64,000 nucleotides of DNA from Gemmatimonadota bacterium (GTDB taxonomy: Bacteria > Gemmatimonadota > Gemmatimonadetes > Longimicrobiales > Gaopeijiaceae): positions 62,001 to 126,000 of the forward strand of contig JAQBXY010000002.1 of NCBI GenBank assembly GCA_027623325.1, written 5' to 3'. The translations under genes were made by a program, and so were the position numbers. The notes under the pieces are model-generated. The model did no database searches. It worked only from the letters and a program-made list of their open reading frames with translations, and had not been told where the DNA came from. Shown here piece after piece: positions 9,335 to 16,723 of this stretch; position 1 is the first letter of the stretch, and each line of letters opens with the position of its first letter.

Positions 9335-10972
9335 ATGCGCCGTGTCCCACTTCTCCTGACGCTCCTCGCACTTCTCCCCATCGTGGCCGTACAGGGGGTT
9401 GATGCTCAGGCGCTTCCCCAGACCTGGCAGGAGCAGCAGAACTACCGGTCGGGGCCGACACCCTTCGAGCCGTTGATGGACTTCTGGTACGAGCTCGATG
9501 CGATCAGTGAAAAGGTCAGCATGCGGCCGCTCACGCACACGCTGCTCGGGCGCGAGATGTTCTTGATTACGATCGCGAACATCCCCATCACCACACCCCA
9601 GGACGCGCTGCGTTCGGGCAAGACCATCGTGCTGCTCGCCCCCTCGGTGCACGGCGGAGAGGTGTCGCCGAAGGAGGCCATTCAACTGGTGGCCAAGGAA
9701 CTCGTGGCGGGCGATCTACAATCCGTGCTCGACGACGTAATCGTGCTCGCGCTTCCGCTGGTGAATCCGGACGGTGGTGAAGTGCGCCGGCGCACGAACG
9801 AGGCCGGGTTCGATATGAATCGGGACTACGTGAAGCTGGAATCACAGGAGATTCAGGCCCTCGTCACGCAGGTCATGAACGAGTGGACCCCCGACATTCA
9901 CGTCGACGGCCACCACGGGGGGTCGGCCCCTTATGTGATCACCTACCAGGGCACGCTCAACCCGGCGGCCGACGCTGAACTACGTGCCTACCCGTACGAC
10001 GAGATCTTTCCCCGTATTCGCGAGGCTGTGCGGGCTGAGGACTACGCTTCTTTCGACTATTCCGGAGTGTCGACACAAGACGGCGTCCGTGGGTGGGGCT
10101 CGACCTCGGTCGAAGCGCGAAAGCATCACGTCTACACGGGTCTGACGAACTCGATCGGGATCTTGCTGGAGACCCCTAACAATCGCCTCAGGGTCATGCG
10201 CGACGGCTCCCTGCGAGAGATCCCCGAAGAGGAGCGTTATTACCACCAGATTCGGGGAGGCGTGATCGCCACCAGCACGATCCTCCGCCACGCCGCCGAG
10301 AGGCGGGAGGAGATCCGTGCGCTCACGACCGCTTCGCGCCTGCGGGCGATTTCGGCCGGTGCGACCGGCGACGTACCCGTCGTGCTGGAATACTCACTCG
10401 GGAATCGCGGGAACGAGCCGGTGTGGATGCCGAACTCGGAAGCGCCGAACGGATACTCGTTGGACAACGTGCCGGTATACCTGAAGTGGGAGCCGACCCG
10501 TACGACGACACGCCCGGTCGGATACCTGCTCCCGCCGAGCATGGCCCAGGTCGTCCCGCTCCTGCAGGACCACGACATCGCCGTCTATCAGTTCCGGGAT
10601 CCGGCGGCGTTCGACGCCGAGGTGTATTACGCGACGTCCGTAACGCGTGACTCGTACTTCCAGGGACACTACCTGAAGTCGGTCGACGTCGAGAAAGAAG
10701 CGGAGCGCGTAGAGGTGGCGAGCGGCTGGTATTGGGTGCCGACCGCACAGTCCAGGGGCAACCTCATCACCTACATCCTCGAGCCGGAAACCGATGACAA
10801 TGTCATCACCTGGGGTTGGGTCGATCACATACTTCAGGTCACGGCCGACGGGGGTAATGCGCGACAGCGGGTTCCGATGATGCGAGTGATGACGCACCAG
10901 TATCTACCGGTGGTCGAGGTTCAGCCCTTCAACCTCTTTCAGCGCAATCGGTACTTCCGCCCCGGCTACTGA
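9335..10972 (+). CDS. Exported M14-family zinc carboxypeptidase-like protein
   Basis: 545 residues from ATG 9335, which begins a clean signal peptide (MRRVPLLLTLLALLPIV... ending at VDAQA); the longer reading from 9254 starts inside a proline-rich, unsignal-like stretch. Zinc ligands fit the M14 pattern: HGGE at about 106-109 and DIHVDGHH at about 188-194, with NPDGGEVRRR between and a candidate catalytic glutamate in GILLETPNNRLR. The C-terminal half (from about residue 350) is a separate beta-rich domain. It probably removes C-terminal residues from peptides outside the cytoplasm. It fits the peptide-scavenging gene set of the window. Confidence 0.87.
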   Translation: MRRVPLLLTLLALLPIVAVQGVDAQALPQTWQEQQNYRSGPTPFEPLMDFWYELDAISEKVSMRPLTHTLLGREMFLITIANIPITTPQDALRSGKTIVLLAPSVHGGEVSPKEAIQLVAKELVAGDLQSVLDDVIVLALPLVNPDGGEVRRRTNEAGFDMNRDYVKLESQEIQALVTQVMNEWTPDIHVDGHHGGSAPYVITYQGTLNPAADAELRAYPYDEIFPRIREAVRAEDYASFDYSGVSTQDGVRGWGSTSVEARKHHVYTGLTNSIGILLETPNNRLRVMRDGSLREIPEEERYYHQIRGGVIATSTILRHAAERREEIRALTTASRLRAISAGATGDVPVVLEYSLGNRGNEPVWMPNSEAPNGYSLDNVPVYLKWEPTRTTTRPVGYLLPPSMAQVVPLLQDHDIAVYQFRDPAAFDAEVYYATSVTRDSYFQGHYLKSVDVEKEAERVEVASGWYWVPTAQSRGNLITYILEPETDDNVITWGWVDHILQVTADGGNARQRVPMMRVMTHQYLPVVEVQPFNLFQRNRYFRPGY

Positions 10973-10976
10973 CGCC

Positions 10977-11186
10977 TTAAAGCCGGTGGAATCCTCCGGT
11001 GACCTCGACGACCACGGGGAAGCCGGCGACGGCACCCGGTACGGAACGCCCTGCCTTGGAGTCACTCACATAGACTTTGAGGCAGGGCTTTCCATTCTTT
11101 TCACCGATCGCCGTGCCCGAGATCCCGGCCTTGCCCATGACCTTGCCGGACAGCTTCCGCTGAGCCGCCTTGATGTCGTCGGCCAC
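10977..11186 (-). CDS. 69-residue protein resembling the N-terminal domain of the adjacent trypsin-like peptidase
   Basis: Starts with GTG three bases after the stop of the peptidase gene and shares its operon. GISGTAIGEKNGKPCLKVYV and VVVEVTGGFHRL align without large gaps to VVGTAIGVDGSGHAVLKVYL and VVPEVTGRFMAL in the first part of that peptidase (about residues 58-102). This is therefore a free-standing copy of a domain fused in the neighbour. It has no signal peptide, so it should stay in the cytoplasm while the peptidase is exported. It could bind the peptidase or its substrate; no function is known. Confidence 0.72.
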   Translation of the reverse strand: MADDIKAAQRKLSGKVMGKAGISGTAIGEKNGKPCLKVYVSDSKAGRSVPGAVAGFPVVVEVTGGFHRL

Positions 11187-11188
11187 GC

Positions 11189-12217
11189 TCAGTTTCCGTC
11201 GATGCGCACGGAGAAGCGCTTGAGAACGAGATCGATCGGGTTCGCCAACGTGGTCGTGGCGGTGCCGGCGAACAGCAGGCCGACAGGCCGGCGGTCCCCC
11301 AGGAGCACTCCCTTCGTGACGATGAGCGAGCCCGAGTCTCCGCCAGCGCTGAATCCCCGACCGGTGATCACGATCTGGTCCTCGAAGCGTGCCGTACCTG
11401 CTGCGTAGCCGACATCGATGGTCGCGTTGAGGCCCGACACTTCGCCCACGGTGTACCCCGTGGTGCGACCATGCTTCTGAACGGTCATGCCGATCTTGGC
11501 ATCGACGGTTCCGCTCCTCGGGGAGCCGTATCCGCCCTCGGGTGTTTCCGAGCCCACGTCGTCGACGGTCGTGAGCGCGATCGCCGCATCGATTCGGTTC
11601 AAATCGCAGAACAGGCCACTACAGAACCGCAGCGGCTCATAGTCGAAGAGCGTGCCGATGACATCGGCCGGATCTCGGCCGCCATCTACCACCCCCGGGT
11701 GCAGGAGGTTGTCGCCCGGCTGCCCGCCGTTGTTGGCCGCGAAGATGTGGTTGTTGCTCAGCGCGAAGATCCTATCGCCGTCGGTGACCCGCGCTCCGAT
11801 CGTGCCGGCGGTGACGTTGCCGTGGCCCGTGCTCACGCCAATCGGGACAGGGCGCGGGAAGTTCGTCTTCGGGTCGATGACGGATGCATCGGCGTCGGCC
11901 GGTAGCGCCATGAACCTCCCGGTGACTTCGGGTACGACGGACACGCCGCTCACGAAAGTCGGGAAGATCACCACGCCGGGAGAGACGAGATACACCTTGA
12001 GGACCGCGTGTCCGGAGCCATCGACTCCGATGGCGGTGCCCACGACGCCCTCACGAGAGAGCCAGGCATCCGTGACCTGAGCCTGCAAGGTCAGAGCCGC
12101 CTCGAAGGAGGACGCCGAATAGTCAAACGGACCGTGCGAACCCGCGTACAGGAGCAGGTCCGCCACGAGCGCCAGCCCAAGTGCGGCGCGAGACCGGAGT
12201 ATTCGTCGCATGTTCAT
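11189..12217 (-). CDS. Trypsin-like (GDSGS) exported serine peptidase
   Basis: 342 residues. A membrane/signal segment near residues 10-25 is followed by a small beta domain (VGTAIGVDGSG...LKVYL) and then a chymotrypsin-fold domain: histidine in FALSNNHIFAANNGG, aspartate in LNRIDAAIALT, catalytic serine in FSAGGDSGSLIV. The two-base-spaced 69-residue neighbour matches the small domain. The architecture resembles Nal1-type trypsin-like proteins reported in bacteria and plants, though that subgrouping is my inference. Substrates are unknown. Starts at ATG 12217; a second ATG two codons in is also possible. Confidence 0.85.
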   Translation of the reverse strand: MNMRRILRSRAALGLALVADLLLYAGSHGPFDYSASSFEAALTLQAQVTDAWLSREGVVGTAIGVDGSGHAVLKVYLVSPGVVIFPTFVSGVSVVPEVTGRFMALPADADASVIDPKTNFPRPVPIGVSTGHGNVTAGTIGARVTDGDRIFALSNNHIFAANNGGQPGDNLLHPGVVDGGRDPADVIGTLFDYEPLRFCSGLFCDLNRIDAAIALTTVDDVGSETPEGGYGSPRSGTVDAKIGMTVQKHGRTTGYTVGEVSGLNATIDVGYAAGTARFEDQIVITGRGFSAGGDSGSLIVTKGVLLGDRRPVGLLFAGTATTTLANPIDLVLKRFSVRIDGN

Positions 12218-12312
12218 ACTCTAGTATACGGTGGATCACCCCTCGGGGGTTCCGGCACGTCGTTCCGGCCCCATGTTTCGGACTCGACTCGTCACAGTTC
12301 CACGGACGCACC

Positions 12313-12732
12313 ATGCCCCCTCTTCGGACCCTTTCGAGCCTCGGCCTCCTCCTGACGGTTGCCTGCGCGTCCGCGCCGCGTCCGGGCGATCCGGGGTATC
12401 CGTTCAACGTCGTCGGCTCGTATACAGGGCGATTTCTGATCGACAATCAGCCGTTCGACGCCAACATCCAACTGCGAACCACCAGTGGTGGACGGGTCAG
12501 CGGCGCGTTTCGGGTCGTGGCCCCCTTCGAAATCGAAGGTCAGATCGACGGCGTTGTGGCCGACGACCTGTTACGACTCACGGTGCGATATCGGAACCCG
12601 CAGGGCTGTGACGGTCGCATCGAGGGAATCCTCTCGGTCGAGGAAGGGGGCGGTACCTTCGAGGGGCCGGTCACGGTTACCGACTGCGGATCTCCGACCG
12701 CCGGACGGATGAGCTTTCGCCGCCGGTCATAG
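12313..12732 (+). CDS. Small exported lipoprotein, beta-barrel-like hypothetical
   Basis: 139 residues from ATG 12313, which gives a lipoprotein signal (LSSLGLLLTVACAS). The reading from 12181 adds 44 residues that lie over the divergent peptidase promoter and is unlikely. The mature part is a glycine-rich antiparallel pattern (GSYTGRFLIDNQPFDANIQL, GGRVSGAFRVVAPFEIEGQIDG, CDGRIEGILSVEEGGGTFEGPVTVTDCGSPTAGRMSFRRR) with two cysteines about 40 residues apart that could bridge. No family is recognised. Its last six bases overlap the convergent oxidoreductase gene. Confidence 0.7.
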   Translation: MPPLRTLSSLGLLLTVACASAPRPGDPGYPFNVVGSYTGRFLIDNQPFDANIQLRTTSGGRVSGAFRVVAPFEIEGQIDGVVADDLLRLTVRYRNPQGCDGRIEGILSVEEGGGTFEGPVTVTDCGSPTAGRMSFRRRS

Positions 12733-13722
12733 GGTGACCGAGACTCCTCCGGAGCGGGCGGACCGGTAGAGCGCCTCGATCACACGCATGTTGGCCGCCG
12801 CTTCTGAGGCGGAGTACCGTGGCTCGACGTCGAGGAGAATGCAGTCGGCGAAGTGTTCGACCATGAGCAGGTACTCATCGGTGCCTTCGAGCGTGTGGGT
12901 TTTCACCGGCTCGCGACCTCGAACCTCTTCGATGCCGACGGGCCCGGTCCCCGGTAGGAAGGCGGCCGGCACGCGGAGGTACCCGTCGGTACCCGCGACT
13001 TCGAATGCTTCACTGCGCTCCATGGTCAGGGAGCAGTCGAAGTGCGACACGACGCCCTCGGGAAAGTGCAGCATGCCCGCGAGGGCCTCGTCCACACCCC
13101 GCTCCGTCCACTGCGCCACGGCCTGAACAGACACGGGTTCCGCGCCCACGATCGTCCGCGACACGTTCACGCAGTAGCAACCGACGTCCATAAGCGCGCC
13201 TCCGCCCAGCGTCGGGTCGAGCCGGATGTTGTCCTTTCGGGTCAGCCGAAAGGTGAACGCCGTGCGAATCGCCTTCACATCGCCGATCAGTCCGGACCGG
13301 ACCATTTCTACGACGCGCTTCGTGCGCGGGTGGAAGCGATACATGAAGGCTTCCATCAGCTTCACGCCGTTGGCGCGCGCCGCCGCTTCCATGTCGAGGC
13401 ATTCGGCCGCATCGAGCGCGAGCGGTTTCTCGCACAAGACGTGTTTGCCGGCCTCCGCGGCGCGCACGGCCCACTCGCGGTGGAGACTATTGGGCAAGGG
13501 GATGTAGACGGCGTCGATGTCAGGATCGTCGAGGAGCGCTTCGTAGCTCCCGTACCACGTCGGAATCGAGTGAGCAGTCGCGAATTCACGAGCTCGTTCG
13601 CCGTCCCGGGATGCCACTGCGTCCAACCGGCCATTTCGCGAAGCCTGAATGGCGGGGTTCACCGCCGCGCGACCGATGTTGGCGGTACTGATCACTCCCC
13701 AGCGGATCCTGCGCTCGGCCAT
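12727..13722 (-). CDS. Gfo/Idh/MocA-family NAD(P)-dependent oxidoreductase
   Basis: 331 residues. The N-terminal Rossmann fold reads WGVISTANIGRAAVNPAI and the lysine motif VLCEKPLALDA is the catalytic one of this family. A C-terminal alpha/beta domain follows, with tetramer/dimer contacts typical of glucose-fructose oxidoreductase and dihydrodiol dehydrogenase relatives. Substrate is unknown, probably a sugar or polyol. It is the last gene of a three-gene minus-strand operon with a second Gfo/Idh/MocA enzyme and a GT-C glycosyltransferase, separated from the second enzyme by one base. Confidence 0.92.
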   Translation of the reverse strand: MAERRIRWGVISTANIGRAAVNPAIQASRNGRLDAVASRDGERAREFATAHSIPTWYGSYEALLDDPDIDAVYIPLPNSLHREWAVRAAEAGKHVLCEKPLALDAAECLDMEAAARANGVKLMEAFMYRFHPRTKRVVEMVRSGLIGDVKAIRTAFTFRLTRKDNIRLDPTLGGGALMDVGCYCVNVSRTIVGAEPVSVQAVAQWTERGVDEALAGMLHFPEGVVSHFDCSLTMERSEAFEVAGTDGYLRVPAAFLPGTGPVGIEEVRGREPVKTHTLEGTDEYLLMVEHFADCILLDVEPRYSASEAAANMRVIEALYRSARSGGVSVTL

Positions 13723-13723
13723 G

Positions 13724-14908
13724 TTAGTGGGGGCTCTGTTGGCCGGCGTCGGCCGCGTCGCTCAGCGGCAGGTCGATCCAGCGCCGCTCCCGGTGGGACT
13801 GTGCAACGGCGTTGATCACCTCCTGCACTCGAGCACTCTGCGCGAAGTCGCCCTGATTCGTATCCCCACCGTCGACGATTTCCTGGCAGAAGTTGTGCAC
13901 GAGGTTGCCGTAGAATGCCGTGCCCCAGTGGTCCCCGGCCTGATACCCTGGCGGGAAGTACTCGGCAGGGATCTCCTGCTGCACGAACTCGACAGCATCG
14001 GGCTTGGCCGTATGGATTGTCTGGATCACGCCGAACTCTTCGACGAGGCGCACCTGGATGGCGCCCTCCGAGCCGTAGATGCGCGCCTCGATGCCTGGGT
14101 AGTTTCCGACCGTGACGTAGCTCGATTGCATGGAGAAGAGCGCGCCGTTCGCGGCCTGACCGATGAACATGTCCGCATCGTCGATGTTGATGCGCTCGCG
14201 CTCGGAGTCGAGGTTCGTCTTGCGTCGGAACGGTACCATATTCGCCATACGCCCGACGACCTCGACGAGGTCACCCCCGATACATTCGAGCCCGATGTCG
14301 ATCGTAGGGGCGCCGTAGCCCTCCAGTGAACTGACGGTGATTCCAGCCGGAGACAGGTCCGTTCCCCAGGCCGGCTCCCCGACCGGCTTCACCTTGTGGA
14401 TTCGTTTGTCCATCGGATTGTCGGGGTCGAGCCACTGCGAATTCTGCTCGTAGCCGTTGAAGACGTACGGTTCGCCGATGAATCCCTGGCGAATGAGGTC
14501 GAACATGTACATGACGGCTGGAGCGTACCGGAAGGTCAGGCCGACCTTGGTCTTCAGGCCCTTCGATCGCGCGAGTTCGTGCGCCCGCCACACGTCCCGG
14601 AAGTCGTGACACACGGGCTTCTCGACAAGGCAGTGTTTGCCGGCCTCGAGCGTGGCGAAGACGAGGTCTTGATGATCACCTCGCGTGACGACGTCCACGA
14701 CGTCGATGTCGTCCCGTCGGAGGAGCTCAGCCGCGTCCGTCATCACATCTGTGGCACCGAATTCGGCAGCCGCCGACGCCGCGGCCTCTTCGTCGAGGTC
14801 GCAGATCGCGACGAGATCACAGAGAGGGGAGCGCATGAAACCCGGAAGGTGAGCGGTCCTCGACCACCGTCCTGCACCGATGACGCCGACCCTGAGTCGT
14901 TCAGCCAA
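13724..14908 (-). CDS. Gfo/Idh/MocA-family oxidoreductase (second copy)
   Basis: 394 residues from TTG 14908. That start was chosen because GGAGGAA lies about seven bases upstream and the family's conserved N-terminus (LRVGVIGAGRWSRTAHLPGF) begins five codons later; the longer reading from 14989 adds 27 irregular residues. Rossmann motif GAGRWS and catalytic EKP (CLVEKPVCHDF) are intact. The TTG start overlaps the stop of the upstream glycosyltransferase gene by eight bases, so translation is coupled. It is longer than the sister enzyme, with an extended C-terminal region. It may be a sugar-modifying enzyme for the same glycan. Confidence 0.9.
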   Translation of the reverse strand: MAERLRVGVIGAGRWSRTAHLPGFMRSPLCDLVAICDLDEEAAASAAAEFGATDVMTDAAELLRRDDIDVVDVVTRGDHQDLVFATLEAGKHCLVEKPVCHDFRDVWRAHELARSKGLKTKVGLTFRYAPAVMYMFDLIRQGFIGEPYVFNGYEQNSQWLDPDNPMDKRIHKVKPVGEPAWGTDLSPAGITVSSLEGYGAPTIDIGLECIGGDLVEVVGRMANMVPFRRKTNLDSERERINIDDADMFIGQAANGALFSMQSSYVTVGNYPGIEARIYGSEGAIQVRLVEEFGVIQTIHTAKPDAVEFVQQEIPAEYFPPGYQAGDHWGTAFYGNLVHNFCQEIVDGGDTNQGDFAQSARVQEVINAVAQSHRERRWIDLPLSDAADAGQQSPH

Positions 14909-16562
14909 TTCCGTTTCCTCCGTTGCAGTAAGACCACTCCAAGGGTTCGATGACCGCGGGTGCCGCCCCCAGCCAGTCGGAGCGTGCATACGCGATCAGG
15001 GGCTCCGAATCGGCTCTTCGAATCCGGACCGGTTCGAATTCAGCGTGGAATCGGGGCGTCGTGAGCAAGCCGTGCAAGGCACCTCCTAAAACCGAACGCA
15101 CGCACCGCACCCCACGCAGCACCGCCTCCGGTTCGGGAATCATCAACTCCGGGGGAGCCGACCAGAAGACATCCAGGTTGAAAGCCGCGTGATCACGCGG
15201 CCCCTTTCGTTCCCCCGGGGACATGCCCATCGCCTTCCAGTTCAGCCCGAGCAGGTCTTTGACGGGACCCATGTAGGTGTAGGCTGCTCCGCCCACCATC
15301 CACAGGCCCAGCTCAGGCGGGTCGCCATCTTCGAAGGCCTGGTTGAGCGTGAGCCCTACGAAGCGACCCTGCAGCCCGACATCGTAGGCCTGCCGTCGCA
15401 GGTCATGGTCCCGAAACGTCGTCCAGTCGAGTGGAAGTCCCGCGGCCATCACGAGCAGGATCGTGATCATGACGGGCATCGCGGCTCCAGGGCGGCGGAG
15501 TGCGATCTGTTGCTGGACCCACAACAAGCCGGCTCCGAGCGGTAGTGCAGCGAGCGGCAGGTACGCCTGCAGGAATCGGTGCCCCTGATAGTGGTCACCC
15601 CCCCCGTACACGACGGATGCGAAGCCGACCGCGATCATGCCAGCCGCCATCGTCGGCAACGGATACATCGCACGATCCGATCGCTTCAGGAGCGCGACTG
15701 CCCGAGCGCCCAGGAGTCCGATCGCAGCAACCAGAGCGAGCCACGCCGTCGGATGTGCGAACAGGTAGTCGGTCAGGTAGGTGAGGCCGGCGCGCAGGCG
15801 AAACAATGCGTCCGGCGAGACCTTCACGTAGTACGTGTTCGGGAGAGGAACGCCGAAGTAGGCCAAGCGAAACGCTGTGAGCGCGCCGACCGAGAGCGCG
15901 GTCGACGATAGCACTTCGATCGCGGCCGCTCTCAGTCGCCGACTCGGACCGTAGGCCAACACGGCGACGAGAAGCGCCGCCGGCACGACCAACATGGATT
16001 CCGGACGGGTCAGGACGAGCAGGACGACGACCGTGGCGAGCACTCCACGGGGCGGGGGCTTCTCCCCGAGAGCGCGATGAAGGAGGAGCGTGTACGCTGT
16101 GATGCCCGCCGCCCAGGGCGCGACGTCCATGAGAGACAGCGCCGACCAGAAGTAGAATCCGGCCAGGCCGAACAGCCACACCACCCCGATCCAAAGGCCG
16201 GGCCCCGCAGGGATCTCCTCGTGCAGGAGTCGAAGGACGATCGTGAGGGTGAACACCGTCATCGCCAGAGACAGGATCGCCAGCACGGGCTCGAGGGCCG
16301 ACGGGCCGAACAGGGAGTAGACACCGGCGGACAGAAAGAGCCACGACATGCTGGTGAACCCTTCCACCCGTTCGCCACCCGGATTGAAAACGATTCCATG
16401 CCCATCGGAGAGGTTACGCGCGTAGCGGAATCCGATGGCGGCGTCTTCTGCGCCGAGCAGAGGCGGCATCCCTATGATCCAATAGGCCAGCCCCGCGCCG
16501 AGGCCGGTCAGGGCCAGGGCGATCAGAAGGGGGCGAGTCAGGTCACTGCGCGCGTGTGGCAA
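14901..16562 (-). CDS. GT-C-fold integral membrane glycosyltransferase
   Basis: About 553 residues from TTG 16562 (an ATG at 16691 would prepend 43 residues that read like translated leader DNA). At least ten hydrophobic segments are visible. The first exported loop carries an acidic pair in GAEDAAIGFRYARNL and the family signature GIVFNPGGERVEGFTSMSW, and GVPLPNTYYVKVSP follows later. These are features of a GT-C family related to AftB-like arabinofuranosyl- and other polyprenyl-phosphate-sugar-using transferases. It probably adds a sugar from a lipid-linked donor outside the membrane. It heads the operon with two oxidoreductases, consistent with a glycan-modifying role. Confidence 0.82.
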   Translation of the reverse strand: MPHARSDLTRPLLIALALTGLGAGLAYWIIGMPPLLGAEDAAIGFRYARNLSDGHGIVFNPGGERVEGFTSMSWLFLSAGVYSLFGPSALEPVLAILSLAMTVFTLTIVLRLLHEEIPAGPGLWIGVVWLFGLAGFYFWSALSLMDVAPWAAGITAYTLLLHRALGEKPPPRGVLATVVVLLVLTRPESMLVVPAALLVAVLAYGPSRRLRAAAIEVLSSTALSVGALTAFRLAYFGVPLPNTYYVKVSPDALFRLRAGLTYLTDYLFAHPTAWLALVAAIGLLGARAVALLKRSDRAMYPLPTMAAGMIAVGFASVVYGGGDHYQGHRFLQAYLPLAALPLGAGLLWVQQQIALRRPGAAMPVMITILLVMAAGLPLDWTTFRDHDLRRQAYDVGLQGRFVGLTLNQAFEDGDPPELGLWMVGGAAYTYMGPVKDLLGLNWKAMGMSPGERKGPRDHAAFNLDVFWSAPPELMIPEPEAVLRGVRCVRSVLGGALHGLLTTPRFHAEFEPVRIRRADSEPLIAYARSDWLGAAPAVIEPLEWSYCNGGNGIG

Positions 16563-16723
16563 GGCTTCCCATGATCGGGGCACGGAACGTGGAGGCGGGC
16601 GCAACTGCGGCCTGGTGCGCGACCGTGTAAAGCGGGGTCTGTCGCAATTCGAGGATAGCACCCCAAGTTGCCCCTCTGTATCCAGAACCATTGCCCGGTC
16701 GAGTCCCGACCAGGAGGCCCCGA

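Noticed and set aside
12216-12260. Partial inverted repeat around ATACTCTAGTAT and CCCCTCGGGG between divergent genes
   Set aside because: Arms are short and imperfect; it may be an operator but nothing else supports it.
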